Shown here piece after piece: positions 7,513 through 16,358 of a stretch of DNA of 64,000 nucleotides. The notes below the pieces were generated by a model. The model had not been told where the DNA came from. It searched no databases and was given only the letters and a program-made list of their open reading frames with translations. The translations under genes were made by a program, and so were the position numbers. How positions within the stretch are numbered: position 1 is the stretch's first letter; each line of letters begins with the position of its first letter. This stretch comes from Granulicella mallensis MP5ACTX8 (lineage in GTDB: Bacteria > Acidobacteriota > Terriglobia > Terriglobales > Acidobacteriaceae), in contig NC_016631.1 in the NCBI RefSeq assembly GCF_000178955.2, positions 558,001 through 622,000 on the forward strand, in the 5' to 3' direction.

Positions 7513-8967
7513 CTAATACGAGTGCAGCTCTCCAATGAAGACACTCCAGGGCGCGAGGGTCAGTTGCTGGGTCGTCTGGAAGCGCATGTTTGCTTTGTCG
7601 GAGACCAGCAGCATGCGCAGGCCGCCAGGACGCAGGTGCAGGCGCTCTATATCGTTCTGGAGCGAGAGTGTCGTGGTTTTCGACGAGAGGTTACAGGCAA
7701 TAATGACGGTCCCCGTCTCGCGCACACCCGGAGCTTGGCGTACCCATACCAGGGCGTTGTCGGCGTTGTGATCGAGTACGGAGAGCGAGCCCGTCTGCAG
7801 CGCCGGACTTCCGTGGTGCAACTGGCTCAGCCTGCGATAGAAGTTCAGAAGGGAATCGGGATTTAGATCCTCGATGGCTACATTCAGCGATTCATGCCCT
7901 GGGACGGAGGCCTCTGCGGGGAGCTTTCCGGAGGTGAATCCCATCAGAGAATCCGGATCGGCGCTTGGTTCGCCCGTCCTCGGATCAATGGGCCGGGGTT
8001 TGGGCTTGGTGGGAGGAGGAACATAAGGAACGAAGGCGGTGTAGACGTCTTCGCGCTGGGGTGGCGGCGTTGGCTTGGGAGCTTCCGCCACGGGCTCAGT
8101 TGGCTTTGGAAGCGTGATGTTGCCGGGAGTCCACTGCATCGTGGAAGCGCGCTCGATTCCGATCTCCTGCCCATCATGCAGCGAGGCAGGCCCATGCGAG
8201 GCAAACAGCATCGTGGCGGCGATCTTCGCCAGCGAAGCCTCTGGTGGCGTCTGTTCATCGAGCTGCAGGACAAGAGGTATGTCCGGAGAGGCTTGCACTG
8301 CGGCCAGCTCGCTGCGGTAGTTCTCCAGAGTCGCAGCCCCTTTGCCGAGGTTGAAGTCGACCAGTTCGTGAGATGCACCGCGCTGCCCATGACGGGCTGT
8401 TGCTGCGGCGGGGTCGTTATCGGTGAGCAGGATGCGGTCGCCGGGAAAGCCGTTGACCAGCTGGCGGAGAGGCTGCAGGGGGTCTGCTGTTCCGGCCGGG
8501 CCTGCAAACAGCGAACTCTTCGCATAGAGCCCTGCCGCTCCGCGCGTCAGCCAGGATCTCGCCTCGGCCAGGGCTTGTTGTGCCCCTCCTTCGTGGTGGG
8601 GTGCAAGCTCGACGACGATTCGCACATGGCGGCTGGTCGCCTCGCTGAGCAGATCGTCGAAGCCCGCATCGTCGAAGGGCGACTCGAGTACGATGGCATC
8701 GACCCCGAGGGTCTGCAGGTAGTCCAGCCGTTGCGCAACGCCGCGCAGGTCACCTGTGCCATCTCCGTCGGAGTCCTGGAAGTTTTTGGGCTGGACGCGA
8801 TAGAAGACGGCGTTCTGCCACCAGGTCTCCTGCGTAAGGCCTGAGCCCGCCCAGCCGGGGCGTGCGAGGGTCTGGGCTGCCACCGGGATAGCGGGCGGCA
8901 CGCAGAGCAGGAAGACGCTACAGAGAAGGATTGTCCGTTGGTTCAGAATCTGCATAGACAAGACCAT
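7513..8967 (-). CDS. Degenerate GH13 alpha-amylase-like secreted protein, probably inactive
   Basis: After a signal peptide (cleavage near AAQT at residues 30-33), residues 48-95 match the start of a GH13 barrel (WWQNAVFYRVQPKNFQDSDG, GDLRGVAQRLDYLQTLGVD). The end of the barrel and the C-terminal beta domain are also recognisable (FASHGPASLHDGQEIG; SLLNFYRRLSQLHHGSPAL). Between them the catalytic core is missing or altered: region I reads VRIVVELAPHH rather than an Asp/Asn-His motif, and no nucleophile Asp or acid/base Glu motif can be found. A Pro-rich segment (around residues 283-330) replaces part of the domain. I infer a binding or structural role. The start could also be at 8955. A TolC-like gene lies upstream on the same strand. 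Confidence 0.75.
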   Translation of the reverse strand: MVLSMQILNQRTILLCSVFLLCVPPAIPVAAQTLARPGWAGSGLTQETWWQNAVFYRVQPKNFQDSDGDGTGDLRGVAQRLDYLQTLGVDAIVLESPFDDAGFDDLLSEATSRHVRIVVELAPHHEGGAQQALAEARSWLTRGAAGLYAKSSLFAGPAGTADPLQPLRQLVNGFPGDRILLTDNDPAAATARHGQRGASHELVDFNLGKGAATLENYRSELAAVQASPDIPLVLQLDEQTPPEASLAKIAATMLFASHGPASLHDGQEIGIERASTMQWTPGNITLPKPTEPVAEAPKPTPPPQREDVYTAFVPYVPPPTKPKPRPIDPRTGEPSADPDSLMGFTSGKLPAEASVPGHESLNVAIEDLNPDSLLNFYRRLSQLHHGSPALQTGSLSVLDHNADNALVWVRQAPGVRETGTVIIACNLSSKTTTLSLQNDIERLHLRPGGLRMLLVSDKANMRFQTTQQLTLAPWSVFIGELHSY

Positions 8968-9033
8968 TCCTCACTTTGATGCTACGTGAGAAACGGTCCG
9001 TGGATAGGCTTGGGTTATTTGCCCAGACGTGAG

Positions 9034-10566
9034 TTACTTGCCCAGATAGGTACGGTAACGCGTCTCGACGACGCCGGTGTTACGCGCGAGCTGCAGCTTG
9101 GCCACGTTGTACTGGTAGAGCGCGCTCACAAGCTGTGCATTCGCGCCTGTCACCGTCGCTTGTGCGTCCACCACTTCAAGGTTCGTGTCGACGCCCGCGG
9201 TAAAGCGGTCGCGCACATCGGAGAGCTCCTGTTTGGCGAGTTCGACGTTGCTCTGCGCTACCTTTACCAGCTCATTCGCAGCGTTCACGTCGAGCATCGC
9301 CGAACGAATCTGGGAGTCGATGGCGACGCGCAGGTCAGCTTCGCGCTGCCGCAGATTCGTAATCTGGGCGCTTACCTGCTGCTCTTCTCCACGCTGTGCG
9401 GCTTCCCGGAAGATGGGGAACTTCAGGCTGCCCTGGGCCGTGAAGACGCCGTGGTACAGGCCTCCGGTTTCACCCAGAACGCCGTAGAAGCCGTTGAAGG
9501 CCAGGGTCGGCAGGCGTTGATACTTCACGGCGCGCAACTCGCGCCCGTAGACGTCGGCCTCCGCCTGCAGGCTCAGGAAGTCTTTGCGATGCTGGTAGGC
9601 CGTTGCTTTGGCCTGGTCGAGGTCCATATCCGCAAGCTGTTGGAACGGCGCCGTATCGGTGAGTTGAAGCTGCTGTCCGGCGGGCAGGCCCATGATGCGG
9701 TTGAGCTGGATGGTGTCTTCGGCTAACTGGGTTGCCGCCGAGATGCTGGATTGATCGCGCTGCTGATATTCCACCTGGGCGCGGAGAGCATCGAGACGGA
9801 TGCCGACGCCGGCCTTGAGGCGATCGGTGGCCTGTTCGAAGAGCGTTTTGGCCGACTCTTCTTCAGCCTGCGCATTGGTCAGCGTGGCCTGGTCGGCGAG
9901 GACCTTTAGATAAGCGGTGCTAACGGCCAGTACGAGGTTTCCGCGACCATTCAGTGTGTTCAGGTCGACGACGGCTGCTTCGCGCTTTGCGCCGCGATAG
10001 AGCTCGTAAGCCGATAGATCGAACACCGTCTGGTCGGCGTTGATCTGCGCCTGCGTGGTGTTGACTTTGACGATAGTGGGGAACTGACTGGGATCAAAGC
10101 CAAACTGGGCAATGAGCGAAGACTTAAAACCCAGGGCCGCGAGATTGATCTGTTGCGCGCTGCTTTGGGCTGTGACGCTCAACGAGGGCAGAAGCGCATT
10201 GATGACAGTGTATTGGTCGCCGCGTACGGTGCGTTGGTTCGCGCGGTCGTACTTGATGCGCAGGTTGCGCTCCAGGCCGAACGAGATCGCATCATCCAGC
10301 GAAAGCGGCAGAGGACCGTCTTTGGGAAGCTCAACAATGATGCCGCCCGGTCCCATGGTCTTGCTGGGAGCAGTAAAGATCATTCCCGACCCAGCGGGTC
10401 GCCCTTGCGTCGTGTCTTCCAGTGCCAGCACAGCGCTGGGGGCCGAAGGCAGGCTGGCCGTCGCCGAGACCGGAGTCTGCTGCGCCGGTAGGGCGTGGCC
10501 CGTGGCCAATACAGCGGCCAGCGCTACAGCTGAAGAGAATCGATGTCGTTGCAAAGTCACTGTCAT
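9034..10566 (-). CDS. TolC family outer membrane protein
   Basis: The 510-residue protein has a signal peptide (cleavage near LPAQQ), then an unusual linker of about 60 residues. Two repeated helical-hairpin and strand segments typical of the outer membrane efflux domain follow. Diagnostic stretches are LSLDDAISFGLERNLRIK (start of the first repeat), LGLDV-like ATAYQHRKDFLSLQAEAD (start of the second) and the closing YQYNVAKLQLARNTG. Trimers form a channel across outer membrane and periplasm for type I secretion or efflux. No pump or adaptor gene is adjacent, so its partner is encoded elsewhere. Confidence 0.9.
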   Translation of the reverse strand: MTVTLQRHRFSSAVALAAVLATGHALPAQQTPVSATASLPSAPSAVLALEDTTQGRPAGSGMIFTAPSKTMGPGGIIVELPKDGPLPLSLDDAISFGLERNLRIKYDRANQRTVRGDQYTVINALLPSLSVTAQSSAQQINLAALGFKSSLIAQFGFDPSQFPTIVKVNTTQAQINADQTVFDLSAYELYRGAKREAAVVDLNTLNGRGNLVLAVSTAYLKVLADQATLTNAQAEEESAKTLFEQATDRLKAGVGIRLDALRAQVEYQQRDQSSISAATQLAEDTIQLNRIMGLPAGQQLQLTDTAPFQQLADMDLDQAKATAYQHRKDFLSLQAEADVYGRELRAVKYQRLPTLAFNGFYGVLGETGGLYHGVFTAQGSLKFPIFREAAQRGEEQQVSAQITNLRQREADLRVAIDSQIRSAMLDVNAANELVKVAQSNVELAKQELSDVRDRFTAGVDTNLEVVDAQATVTGANAQLVSALYQYNVAKLQLARNTGVVETRYRTYLGK

Positions 10567-10611
10567 TAGAGTGCCACGCAGAGGAAGGAGATGCGAAATA
10601 TCGGGAGAAAA

Positions 10612-10697
10612 GTTCTCAGTTGTCCGTTACCAGTTCTCCGTTGCAGACTATCGCGGTTTCGTTGAACCGAGAACTGGCAACGGAAAACTGGCAACGC
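10612..10697. repeat. Inverted repeat in gene gap
   Basis: The arms at 10612-10645 and 10664-10697 are imperfect reverse complements built from repeats of the type cagttctccgttgcc. They lie in the 147-base gap between the TolC-like gene and the gene upstream of it on the same strand. They could form a hairpin in the message. Confidence 0.5.
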
Positions 10698-10713
10698 TGG
10701 ATATTTGGGATAT

Positions 10714-11541
10714 CTACGGATTTTTGAGCAGGCCTGCTGCCTCAGGCAGGCTATGTGCCGGTGAGGGCTTCCAGCCGGTTTTTACCTCGTCCTCCTGGGT
10801 TCCGATGGTCTTGAAGAGTGCGTGTCCCCCGATGTGGACGTGTGTTTCGGTAATCTGCCACAGACCGGGTGCGATCTCGCGGCGTTCGATATCGAAGGTG
10901 CCGCCCTGGTTTAGCTTTCCGATGAGGCCGAAGGCGATTTTGATGTCTCCGACCAGCTTGCCGCGCAGGGTGCGGATGCGATTACCGTTCTTCACGATGA
11001 CCATCTGTCCGGCCATCGTTCCCATGACATGCGATTCCATGTTCGGGGGATCGAAGGCGGGATTCGGCTGGTAGGCCAGGGTGATGGTCTCCGGGGTCTC
11101 GCTGACGATCGTCCAGAGGTAGGCTTTGGGGAGCATCTTCAGCATGGAAGAGGCCTGTTCGTCGTCGTGCGCATCTTCTTTGCGCTGTTTGGCCTGGGCG
11201 GAGCGATCGTTGGCGTACTCAGAGATACGGCTCATCTCCTCATCGCTGGCTGCACCATCCAGGGGCCGGCCCCACCGTTCCACGATGCGCTTCAACTCGC
11301 CGTCGGGTGTCTGGACAGCCTGATAGGTGACGTCTTTGCCGGGGGTCACATCGTGGCCTCGATAGATCCAGAGGCTCTTATCGGTTTGGGCGGCGGACAG
11401 TTCGGACTGCACGGCGGCTTCAACCGCCTGCTGAGCCTGAAGCTGTGAAGTCTGCGCGTGGAGGTTCTGCGGGGAATACAACGCGGCCACCAGCGTAAAA
11501 GCGACCAACGACAAATTTCCGGTGGAGCAGCGTACCAGCAT
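10714..11541 (-). CDS. Secreted protein of unknown function
   Basis: The 275-residue protein has a signal peptide ending near LHAQ (residue 29). The mature part is soluble: a helical charged region (about residues 85-125, rich in Ser/Glu/Lys/Asp) followed by a beta-rich half with NPAFDPPNMESHVMGTMAG and ALFKTIGTQEDEVKTGWKPS. It resembles periplasmic lipoprotein-carrier-like folds in general style, but I do not recognise a family. It lies upstream of the TolC-like gene on the same strand with 147 bases between, so co-transcription is possible though a repeat lies in the gap. Confidence 0.6.
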   Translation of the reverse strand: MLVRCSTGNLSLVAFTLVAALYSPQNLHAQTSQLQAQQAVEAAVQSELSAAQTDKSLWIYRGHDVTPGKDVTYQAVQTPDGELKRIVERWGRPLDGAASDEEMSRISEYANDRSAQAKQRKEDAHDDEQASSMLKMLPKAYLWTIVSETPETITLAYQPNPAFDPPNMESHVMGTMAGQMVIVKNGNRIRTLRGKLVGDIKIAFGLIGKLNQGGTFDIERREIAPGLWQITETHVHIGGHALFKTIGTQEDEVKTGWKPSPAHSLPEAAGLLKNP

Positions 11542-11585
11542 CGTTTCAGATTAGATGCTGGAGGGGCCCTTGTGGTTAAAAGGCG

Positions 11586-12299
11586 TTATTCCGGAACAAT
11601 CTTTACGAAGATGCCGTCGGGCAGGCTCGCGCTTCCGAGCAGATGCACCACCCCGTCGCGGGTAAAGCCGCGAAGCATTCCTGCCGGAGGTTTTTGCGGA
11701 GCGCTGGCTGGTGAAGCCAGACCGGGGGACTCATGTACTCCTCCAAGACTGGGGGGCTGGGACGGTGCGGTCGATTTTGAAGGGTAGGGTGTTGCACGCG
11801 GAGTTGGGGCCGTCTCACCGGCGGCGCGCGGGCGCTTCATGCCCCGGTCCATCGCTTCGTTGGCCAGGCGGTCGGCGTCCTTGTTCTTGTGGCGCAGGGC
11901 GTGGCTGATCTGGAAGCCGTCGAGCTGCGCGATACGGCGGCGGGCCTCTTCCCAGAGGGGGCGCAGGTCAGGCGAGTTCACCTTGTACTTGCCCTGGATC
12001 TGCTTGACCATCAACTCGGAGTCGGAGACGACGCGGAGATTCTTGTAGCCATTGTCCAGCGCCCATTGGAGGCAGCCAAGCAGACCGGAGTATTCGGCGT
12101 AGTTGTTGGTGCGGATGCCGAGGAACTCGCTGAGTTCGGCCAGAACCAGACCCGCCTCATCCTGGATGAGGGCTCCATAGCCGGAGGGGCCGGGATTGCC
12201 GCGGGCACCTCCGTCGCAGTGTGCAGAGATCCAGGAGGCGGTGTTCTTCCGCGGTTCAACAACGCGCGGTTCGGACGGTTCGGGGAAAAGCGAAGACAT
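11586..12299 (-). CDS. rnhA: Ribonuclease HI family protein with Pro-rich C-terminal extension
   Basis: The 237-residue protein starts at MSSLFPEPSEP; the longer frame to 12362 overlaps the next gene and is rejected. The RNase H fold carries the acidic residues in SAHCDGGARGNPGPSGYG, TNNYAEYSGLL and VVSDSELMVKQI, plus the closing HKNKDADRLANEAMD. This enzyme type cuts the RNA strand of RNA-DNA hybrids in the cytoplasm. The core ends near residue 150. The remaining 85 or so residues form a Pro/Ser/Ala-rich linker and a short conserved-looking end (LLGSASLPDGIFVKIV), longer than in minimal RNase HI. Confidence 0.9.
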   Translation of the reverse strand: MSSLFPEPSEPRVVEPRKNTASWISAHCDGGARGNPGPSGYGALIQDEAGLVLAELSEFLGIRTNNYAEYSGLLGCLQWALDNGYKNLRVVSDSELMVKQIQGKYKVNSPDLRPLWEEARRRIAQLDGFQISHALRHKNKDADRLANEAMDRGMKRPRAAGETAPTPRATPYPSKSTAPSQPPSLGGVHESPGLASPASAPQKPPAGMLRGFTRDGVVHLLGSASLPDGIFVKIVPE

Positions 12300-12351
12300 T
12301 GAGACAAGTGTAAATGGTTCGAAAAAGCGATCGATCGTAACGTAAGGCAAT

Positions 12352-12771
12352 TCAACCCACATCCACGAAAAGGGTCAGATCTTTAGGCGGATTTGCCTTC
12401 AATGAGCGAAGACGGTCCTCAAGATTCGAGACGTGAATCTCCAGTTTGTGGCCATCCGGGTCAAGGAAGTAGAACGATGCGCCGGGGCTTCGATTGTCTT
12501 GCCAGCAGATCACTTGCGCCTTTTGTAGCTGCTCAACGAGCCTTGAGAATTCCGGGGTGGAGACTGTGAAGGCGGTGTGCGTGTATTCAGGAAGACTTGC
12601 GGTACGGGCCTCAGGGTCAAGTGTCAGGCACACCCAATCGGTTCCCGCTTCCAGATAGGCCCCTTTGTACCACTTGGCGATCGGTCGTAGGCCCAGCAGT
12701 TGGCTGTAAAAGTGAAACGATCTGTCGAGATCGCTAACCGCGAAGGTGATGTGATTGATCCCGCTTATCAA
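12352..12771 (-). CDS. fosA: FosA-type fosfomycin resistance protein (VOC superfamily)
   Basis: The 139-residue protein closely follows FosA in length and order: GINHITFAVSDLDRSFHFY, then CLTLDPEA, EYTHTAFTV and GASFYFLDPDGHKLEIHV. The metal ligands of FosA correspond to H7, H65 and E111. FosA adds glutathione to the epoxide of fosfomycin using Mn(II) in the cytoplasm; related proteins use other thiols. The gene is 52 bases upstream of the RNase HI start on the same strand. Whether this soil bacterium makes glutathione, and therefore whether the enzyme gives resistance, cannot be decided here. Confidence 0.82.
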   Translation of the reverse strand: MISGINHITFAVSDLDRSFHFYSQLLGLRPIAKWYKGAYLEAGTDWVCLTLDPEARTASLPEYTHTAFTVSTPEFSRLVEQLQKAQVICWQDNRSPGASFYFLDPDGHKLEIHVSNLEDRLRSLKANPPKDLTLFVDVG

Positions 12772-12915
12772 GAAACTTGTCCTCCAAAACCAGCGTAAGC
12801 GCTTCGAGATACATCCAAAGGACAGATCACGAATTTTCAGGGGCGTTTCGCTTACCTTCCGCTAACCGGCTTCGTCTATCGAGGTGTAGTCACCTGACTC
12901 CGGAGTCAGACAAGC

Positions 12916-13686
12916 ATGAGCGTAGTAGAGGCGATCGTCCTTCCCGGCGAGACCAGCCGCCGTCGTCCCAGTCCCTTCGCCCTCGGCCTGCAGCAGGCAC
13001 CAGGTAGCGCTGCAGAGGTAAAATCAGCGGCAGGTATGCCGAAAGCCGCCGCACAACCCGGTACGCGTGCCAAACTGTCCACCGAGCAACTTGAGGCACG
13101 GCAGCAGCAGCGCGCTGAAGACGACGAATTGATCCGCGCGGCCCAGAAGGGCGATCGCGCGGCCTTCGATACGCTCGTCCGCCGTTATGACCGCAGCGTG
13201 CTTCGTCTCGCGCTGCATGTGCTTGGTAATGAACAAGATGCACAGGATGTTCACCAGGACGCGTTCATCAAGGCATACCGCCACCTGTCGAACTTCCGCT
13301 TCGAGTGCTCGTTCTATACGTGGCTGTACCGCATCGTCACGAACCTGTGTCTGGACCAGCTTCGCCGCCGCAAGAGCCGCCGCGAAGACCCGTCGACCGT
13401 TCTGGATAGCTCGGGCGACGAGATCGATCTGCTGGCCAATCTGCAGGATGGCCGTGCGATGGCCAACCCGGCTCGCGAGCTGGAGCGTAAGGGCATGAAC
13501 GAGGCCATCCAGAGCGCACTGGCGGAGTTGACGCCACGTGAGCGCACAGTCTTCGAGTTGAAGCACTACCAGGGGCTCAAGCTGCGCACCATCGGCGAGA
13601 TGCTCTCCACGACGGAAGAGACGGCGAAGAACACGCTCTTCCGGGCAACAAGAAAGTTGCGAGCACGGCTCGCGGACGTTCGATAA
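12916..13686 (+). CDS. ECF-type RNA polymerase sigma factor
   Basis: The 256-residue protein has a low-complexity N-terminal extension of about 67 residues. Sigma region 2 follows (ELIRAAQKGDRAAFDTLVRR, DAQDVHQDAFIKAYRHL, FYTWLYRIVTNLCLDQLRRR), and region 4 is at residues 195-256 (LAELTPRERTVFELKHYQG, LSTTEETAKNTLFRATRKLR). There is no region 3, as expected for ECF sigma factors. It directs RNA polymerase to a stress or envelope regulon. The next two plus-strand genes encode a zinc-finger anti-sigma protein and a PDZ protein, consistent with an envelope-stress module. The extension is longer than usual, and an internal ATG at residue 41 is an alternative start. Confidence 0.92.
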   Translation: MSVVEAIVLPGETSRRRPSPFALGLQQAPGSAAEVKSAAGMPKAAAQPGTRAKLSTEQLEARQQQRAEDDELIRAAQKGDRAAFDTLVRRYDRSVLRLALHVLGNEQDAQDVHQDAFIKAYRHLSNFRFECSFYTWLYRIVTNLCLDQLRRRKSRREDPSTVLDSSGDEIDLLANLQDGRAMANPARELERKGMNEAIQSALAELTPRERTVFELKHYQGLKLRTIGEMLSTTEETAKNTLFRATRKLRARLADVR

Positions 13687-13836
13687 GAAGTAAAAGCAGG
13701 GATTGGAAGAAGAAGTAGAGCAAGGATTGGAAGTACGGGCTCGTCGTCAGATCGTGAATTGGCAATAAATCAGTGGCCGTAGAGCCGCATGCAGCAAAGG
13801 TAATACCACTCAGAGGCTGGTTAGAGGTACGCAAAC

Positions 13837-14808
13837 ATGACGTGTGAAAACGCACAACAGAACATCATCCTCGCGCAGTATGGCGAGCTTCCGGACGAAT
13901 TGCAGTTTCCGCTGGAACAGCACATCGCAGGATGCGAAGACTGCCGCCGCGAGTGGAAGGCCCTGCTGGCTCTGAACGAGGAGCTCGCGCTGACGCCGAT
14001 GCAGGAGCCCTCGCCGAACCTTCTGGCGGCCTCGCGCATGCGGCTGGACGAGGCGCTCGATGCCATGCCGGCCCGCTCGCTCTCGCAAAGCTTCTTCGGC
14101 AGTGCCTTCCGCTGGCTGGGCTACGTGCAGGGAGCTCCCGCGCTCACCACGCTTCTGCTCGGAGCGGGCTTTCTGGGCGGCAACTTTATCGCGCGCTACC
14201 AGGTCGCCCATGCGCCCAAGCTGCCGACGCCGGTCATTCTTTCGAACTCGACCAACGGCGCGATCGCGAGCGTTTCGGGCATCGTGCAGACGCCCAACTC
14301 CGACCTGGTGCAGGTGAACTACAACCGGCTGGTGCCGGAGACCGTGCAGGGATCGCTCGATGACCCGCAGATTCGCCAGTTGCTAATGCTTGGCACCAAG
14401 CTCGCGACCAGCAACGATGTTCATGCCAATTCGGTGGCGCTGCTGGCCAGCGAGTGCGCGGCCGGCCATCGCTGCGACGCGGACGGTACAAGTGAGGGAG
14501 CCACCGGCATTCGCACGGCGTTGCTGGCTTCGCTGCGTAACGACAAGAGCCCGGAAGTCCGGCTCAAGGCATTGGCTGGATTGCAGCCCTATGTGGCCCA
14601 GGACGAACACGTTCGCGATGCCGTACTGGGAGCGCTGATGCATGACAAGAGCGCTGATGTCCGCACACAGGCCGTCTCGATGCTGGAGCCGGTGCAGGGA
14701 GACTCCAGCGTGCGGCAGGTGCTGCGCACGGTTTCGTCGCAGGATGCCAATCCGGCCATTCGCACCGCGTCGTTCCAGGCTCTACAAGGTGCGGCAGATA
14801 TCCAGTAA
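13837..14808 (+). CDS. Zinc-finger anti-sigma factor fused to HEAT-like repeats
   Basis: The N-terminal 45 residues are a zf-HC2 anti-sigma domain: C3, then HIAGCEDC (His-x3-Cys-x2-Cys). Residues near 92-118 form a transmembrane helix ([18 protein letters not shown]). The C-terminal half contains at least three HEAT-like helical repeats, seen as [35 protein letters not shown] and [17 protein letters not shown] infer that the cytoplasmic finger holds the upstream ECF sigma factor and that the HEAT part senses or binds a partner across the membrane. The gene overlaps the next one by one base (TAATG at 14806-14810). Confidence 0.88.
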   Translation: MTCENAQQNIILAQYGELPDELQFPLEQHIAGCEDCRREWKALLALNEELALTPMQEPSPNLLAASRMRLDEALDAMPARSLSQSFFGSAFRWLGYVQGAPALTTLLLGAGFLGGNFIARYQVAHAPKLPTPVILSNSTNGAIASVSGIVQTPNSDLVQVNYNRLVPETVQGSLDDPQIRQLLMLGTKLATSNDVHANSVALLASECAAGHRCDADGTSEGATGIRTALLASLRNDKSPEVRLKALAGLQPYVAQDEHVRDAVLGALMHDKSADVRTQAVSMLEPVQGDSSVRQVLRTVSSQDANPAIRTASFQALQGAADIQ

Positions 14809-15803
14809 TGCCAGAATCGCTACAACTCGAGCTTGTGCGACTGAGCCTCTCTCCACAGAATCGAGAGGGACATCCCTTTGTGTTTTCGCGGAGGGGCGGA
14901 GCGCTCTTCTGCTTGCTTGCTCTCACGCTGACCTTCACAGTCGCGCCCCGTTTGCTGGCGCTCACCTCGCAGCAACTGCGCGGTACTGTCGGGGGGCATG
15001 AACATGTCGCCGGATATCTTGGAGTCGGGTTTCATGACATCACCGACGATCAGGTTGCAGCGCTGCATCTGCAAAAGGGACGCGGTGCCGAGATCATTCT
15101 GGTCGATCACGATGGGCCTGCGGGCAAGGCGGGGTTGCAGCCGCATGACATCGTCGTGCAGATCAACGGTCAGCCTATCGAGGGAGCAGAGGTCTTGCGG
15201 CGCATCATTCGCGATGCCGGCGCGGGGACAGCGATAGGGCTATCGGTCGTGCGCGACGGACATCCCGTCTCGCTGATCGTGCAACTGGCCGATCGCGATG
15301 AGGTCGCCCGCCGCGCCTGGCAGGAGCACATGATAGCGTCCGATCCGCCGACAGACGATACGGTCGATGGCAGCGTGGATGGCAATACGGCCGATTCCGC
15401 TCCCCGGTCAGCCCATACCCAGGGCTTTATCGGCAGCATGCTGCACATTGGGCCGTACACAGGGGTTGCGCTGGAGGCGATGGAGCCGCAGCTTGCCGGA
15501 TTCTTTGGGGCTGCGCATGGCGTAGGCCTTCTGGTTCACACGGTCGAGCCCAACAGCCCGGCTGCGGTCGCAGGGCTGCGTGCGGGAGATGTCGTTTTGC
15601 GCGCGGACAGCGTTGCCATGATCTCCACAGCCGCATGGGCCAAGCACCTGCATCTGAGCAAAGGTCGCCCGATTGCGTTGACTGTGTTGCGTGATAAACG
15701 AGAGCAGACGCTGATCTTAATTCCTGACAGCAAGAAGCGGTCGGCGGTGGTGATGCCGCAGCTCTTCGATGAGCCGGTTGTGGTTGTTTCGTATCTGCAA
15801 TAA
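14808..15803 (+). CDS. Membrane-anchored protein with two PDZ domains
   Basis: An N-terminal hydrophobic segment (about residues 30-50) serves as signal or anchor. The first PDZ domain (about 65-165) contains YLGVGFHDI and [17 protein letters not shown]; the second (about 200-315) contains [19 protein letters not shown]. There is no Ser-His-Asp protease domain, so this is not a DegP-type enzyme by itself. It is translationally coupled to the anti-sigma gene (stop/start overlap TAATG). A role in presenting misfolded envelope proteins or regulating anti-sigma cleavage is inferred only from this position. Confidence 0.85.
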   Translation: MPESLQLELVRLSLSPQNREGHPFVFSRRGGALFCLLALTLTFTVAPRLLALTSQQLRGTVGGHEHVAGYLGVGFHDITDDQVAALHLQKGRGAEIILVDHDGPAGKAGLQPHDIVVQINGQPIEGAEVLRRIIRDAGAGTAIGLSVVRDGHPVSLIVQLADRDEVARRAWQEHMIASDPPTDDTVDGSVDGNTADSAPRSAHTQGFIGSMLHIGPYTGVALEAMEPQLAGFFGAAHGVGLLVHTVEPNSPAAVAGLRAGDVVLRADSVAMISTAAWAKHLHLSKGRPIALTVLRDKREQTLILIPDSKKRSAVVMPQLFDEPVVVVSYLQ

Positions 15804-15835
15804 GCCTGTAGCGATAGACTCGAACTCAAACGCCA

Positions 15836-15892
15836 AAGGTGCGTTCTATGCCAACCCCGGACATGGCCCTGGGCTGGCATAGAACGCACCTT
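15836..15892. terminator. Bidirectional terminator-like hairpin
   Basis: A perfect 18-base stem (aaggtgcgttctatgcca with its complement at 15875-15892) surrounds a 21-base loop. It lies between the convergent PDZ gene and ferredoxin gene. There is no long T-run, so efficiency is uncertain. Confidence 0.65.
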
Positions 15893-15907
15893 AGCTTCGT
15901 ACGTAAG

Positions 15908-16345
15908 TTACGACTTTACGACTGCAGCGGGCTTGCCTTCCTGCACATAGTTCTTGTTCCATGCAGGGATTTCGGCAACGTAGGCACCGGGTTTTTCGAT
16001 GACGCACTGGCAGCCGAGCCGTGAGTTCAGCTGTAGGCCGGGAGCCAGGTCCAGGCGGTCGAGTTCGAGATCTTCAGCCTCGGAGACGCCCTTTTCGCCT
16101 TCCTTCAGGAAGATGTGGCAGGTCGTGCAGGCGGAGACTCCGCCGCAGGCGTGATCGAGGAAGATGCCGTAGTTTTCGGCTACGTCGAGAAAGCTCATCG
16201 GCTGGCCGTGGCCGTCGTAGGGCAGCGAGCCGAAGGGGAACTCGACGGTCTTATTTTCTGGTTGGAAGGTCACGCGGACGAGATTCTCCGCGGGTGGCTT
16301 GGAGAGGTCTACTTCAGGAAGCGGGTTTTGTGCGTGCTCGGACAT
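15908..16345 (-). CDS. fdx: 2Fe-2S ferredoxin of the ISC system
   Basis: The 145-residue protein begins at ATG 16345 behind a GGAAG ribosome binding site; the longer frame to 16459 overlaps hscA and is rejected. The cluster ligands are C67, C73, C76 (HACGGVSACTTCH) and C112 (RLGCQC), the spacing of adrenodoxin-type ferredoxins. In the isc pathway it supplies electrons for cluster assembly on IscU. It starts 13 bases after the hscA stop, so hscA-fdx is an operon, as in classic isc clusters. Compared with Fdx of about 111 residues it has an N-terminal extension and a Lys-rich end. Confidence 0.92.
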   Translation of the reverse strand: MSEHAQNPLPEVDLSKPPAENLVRVTFQPENKTVEFPFGSLPYDGHGQPMSFLDVAENYGIFLDHACGGVSACTTCHIFLKEGEKGVSEAEDLELDRLDLAPGLQLNSRLGCQCVIEKPGAYVAEIPAWNKNYVQEGKPAAVVKS

Positions 16346-16358
16346 GTCTTCCTCTATT

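Noticed and set aside
6510-7544. 344-codon antisense frame over the oxygenase gene
   Set aside because: Shadow of the PhyH-like gene; composition is that of a reverse-strand frame and it lacks motifs.
7894-8844. 316-codon plus-strand frame opposite the GH13-like gene
   Set aside because: Antisense shadow; Gly/Arg-rich without domain structure.
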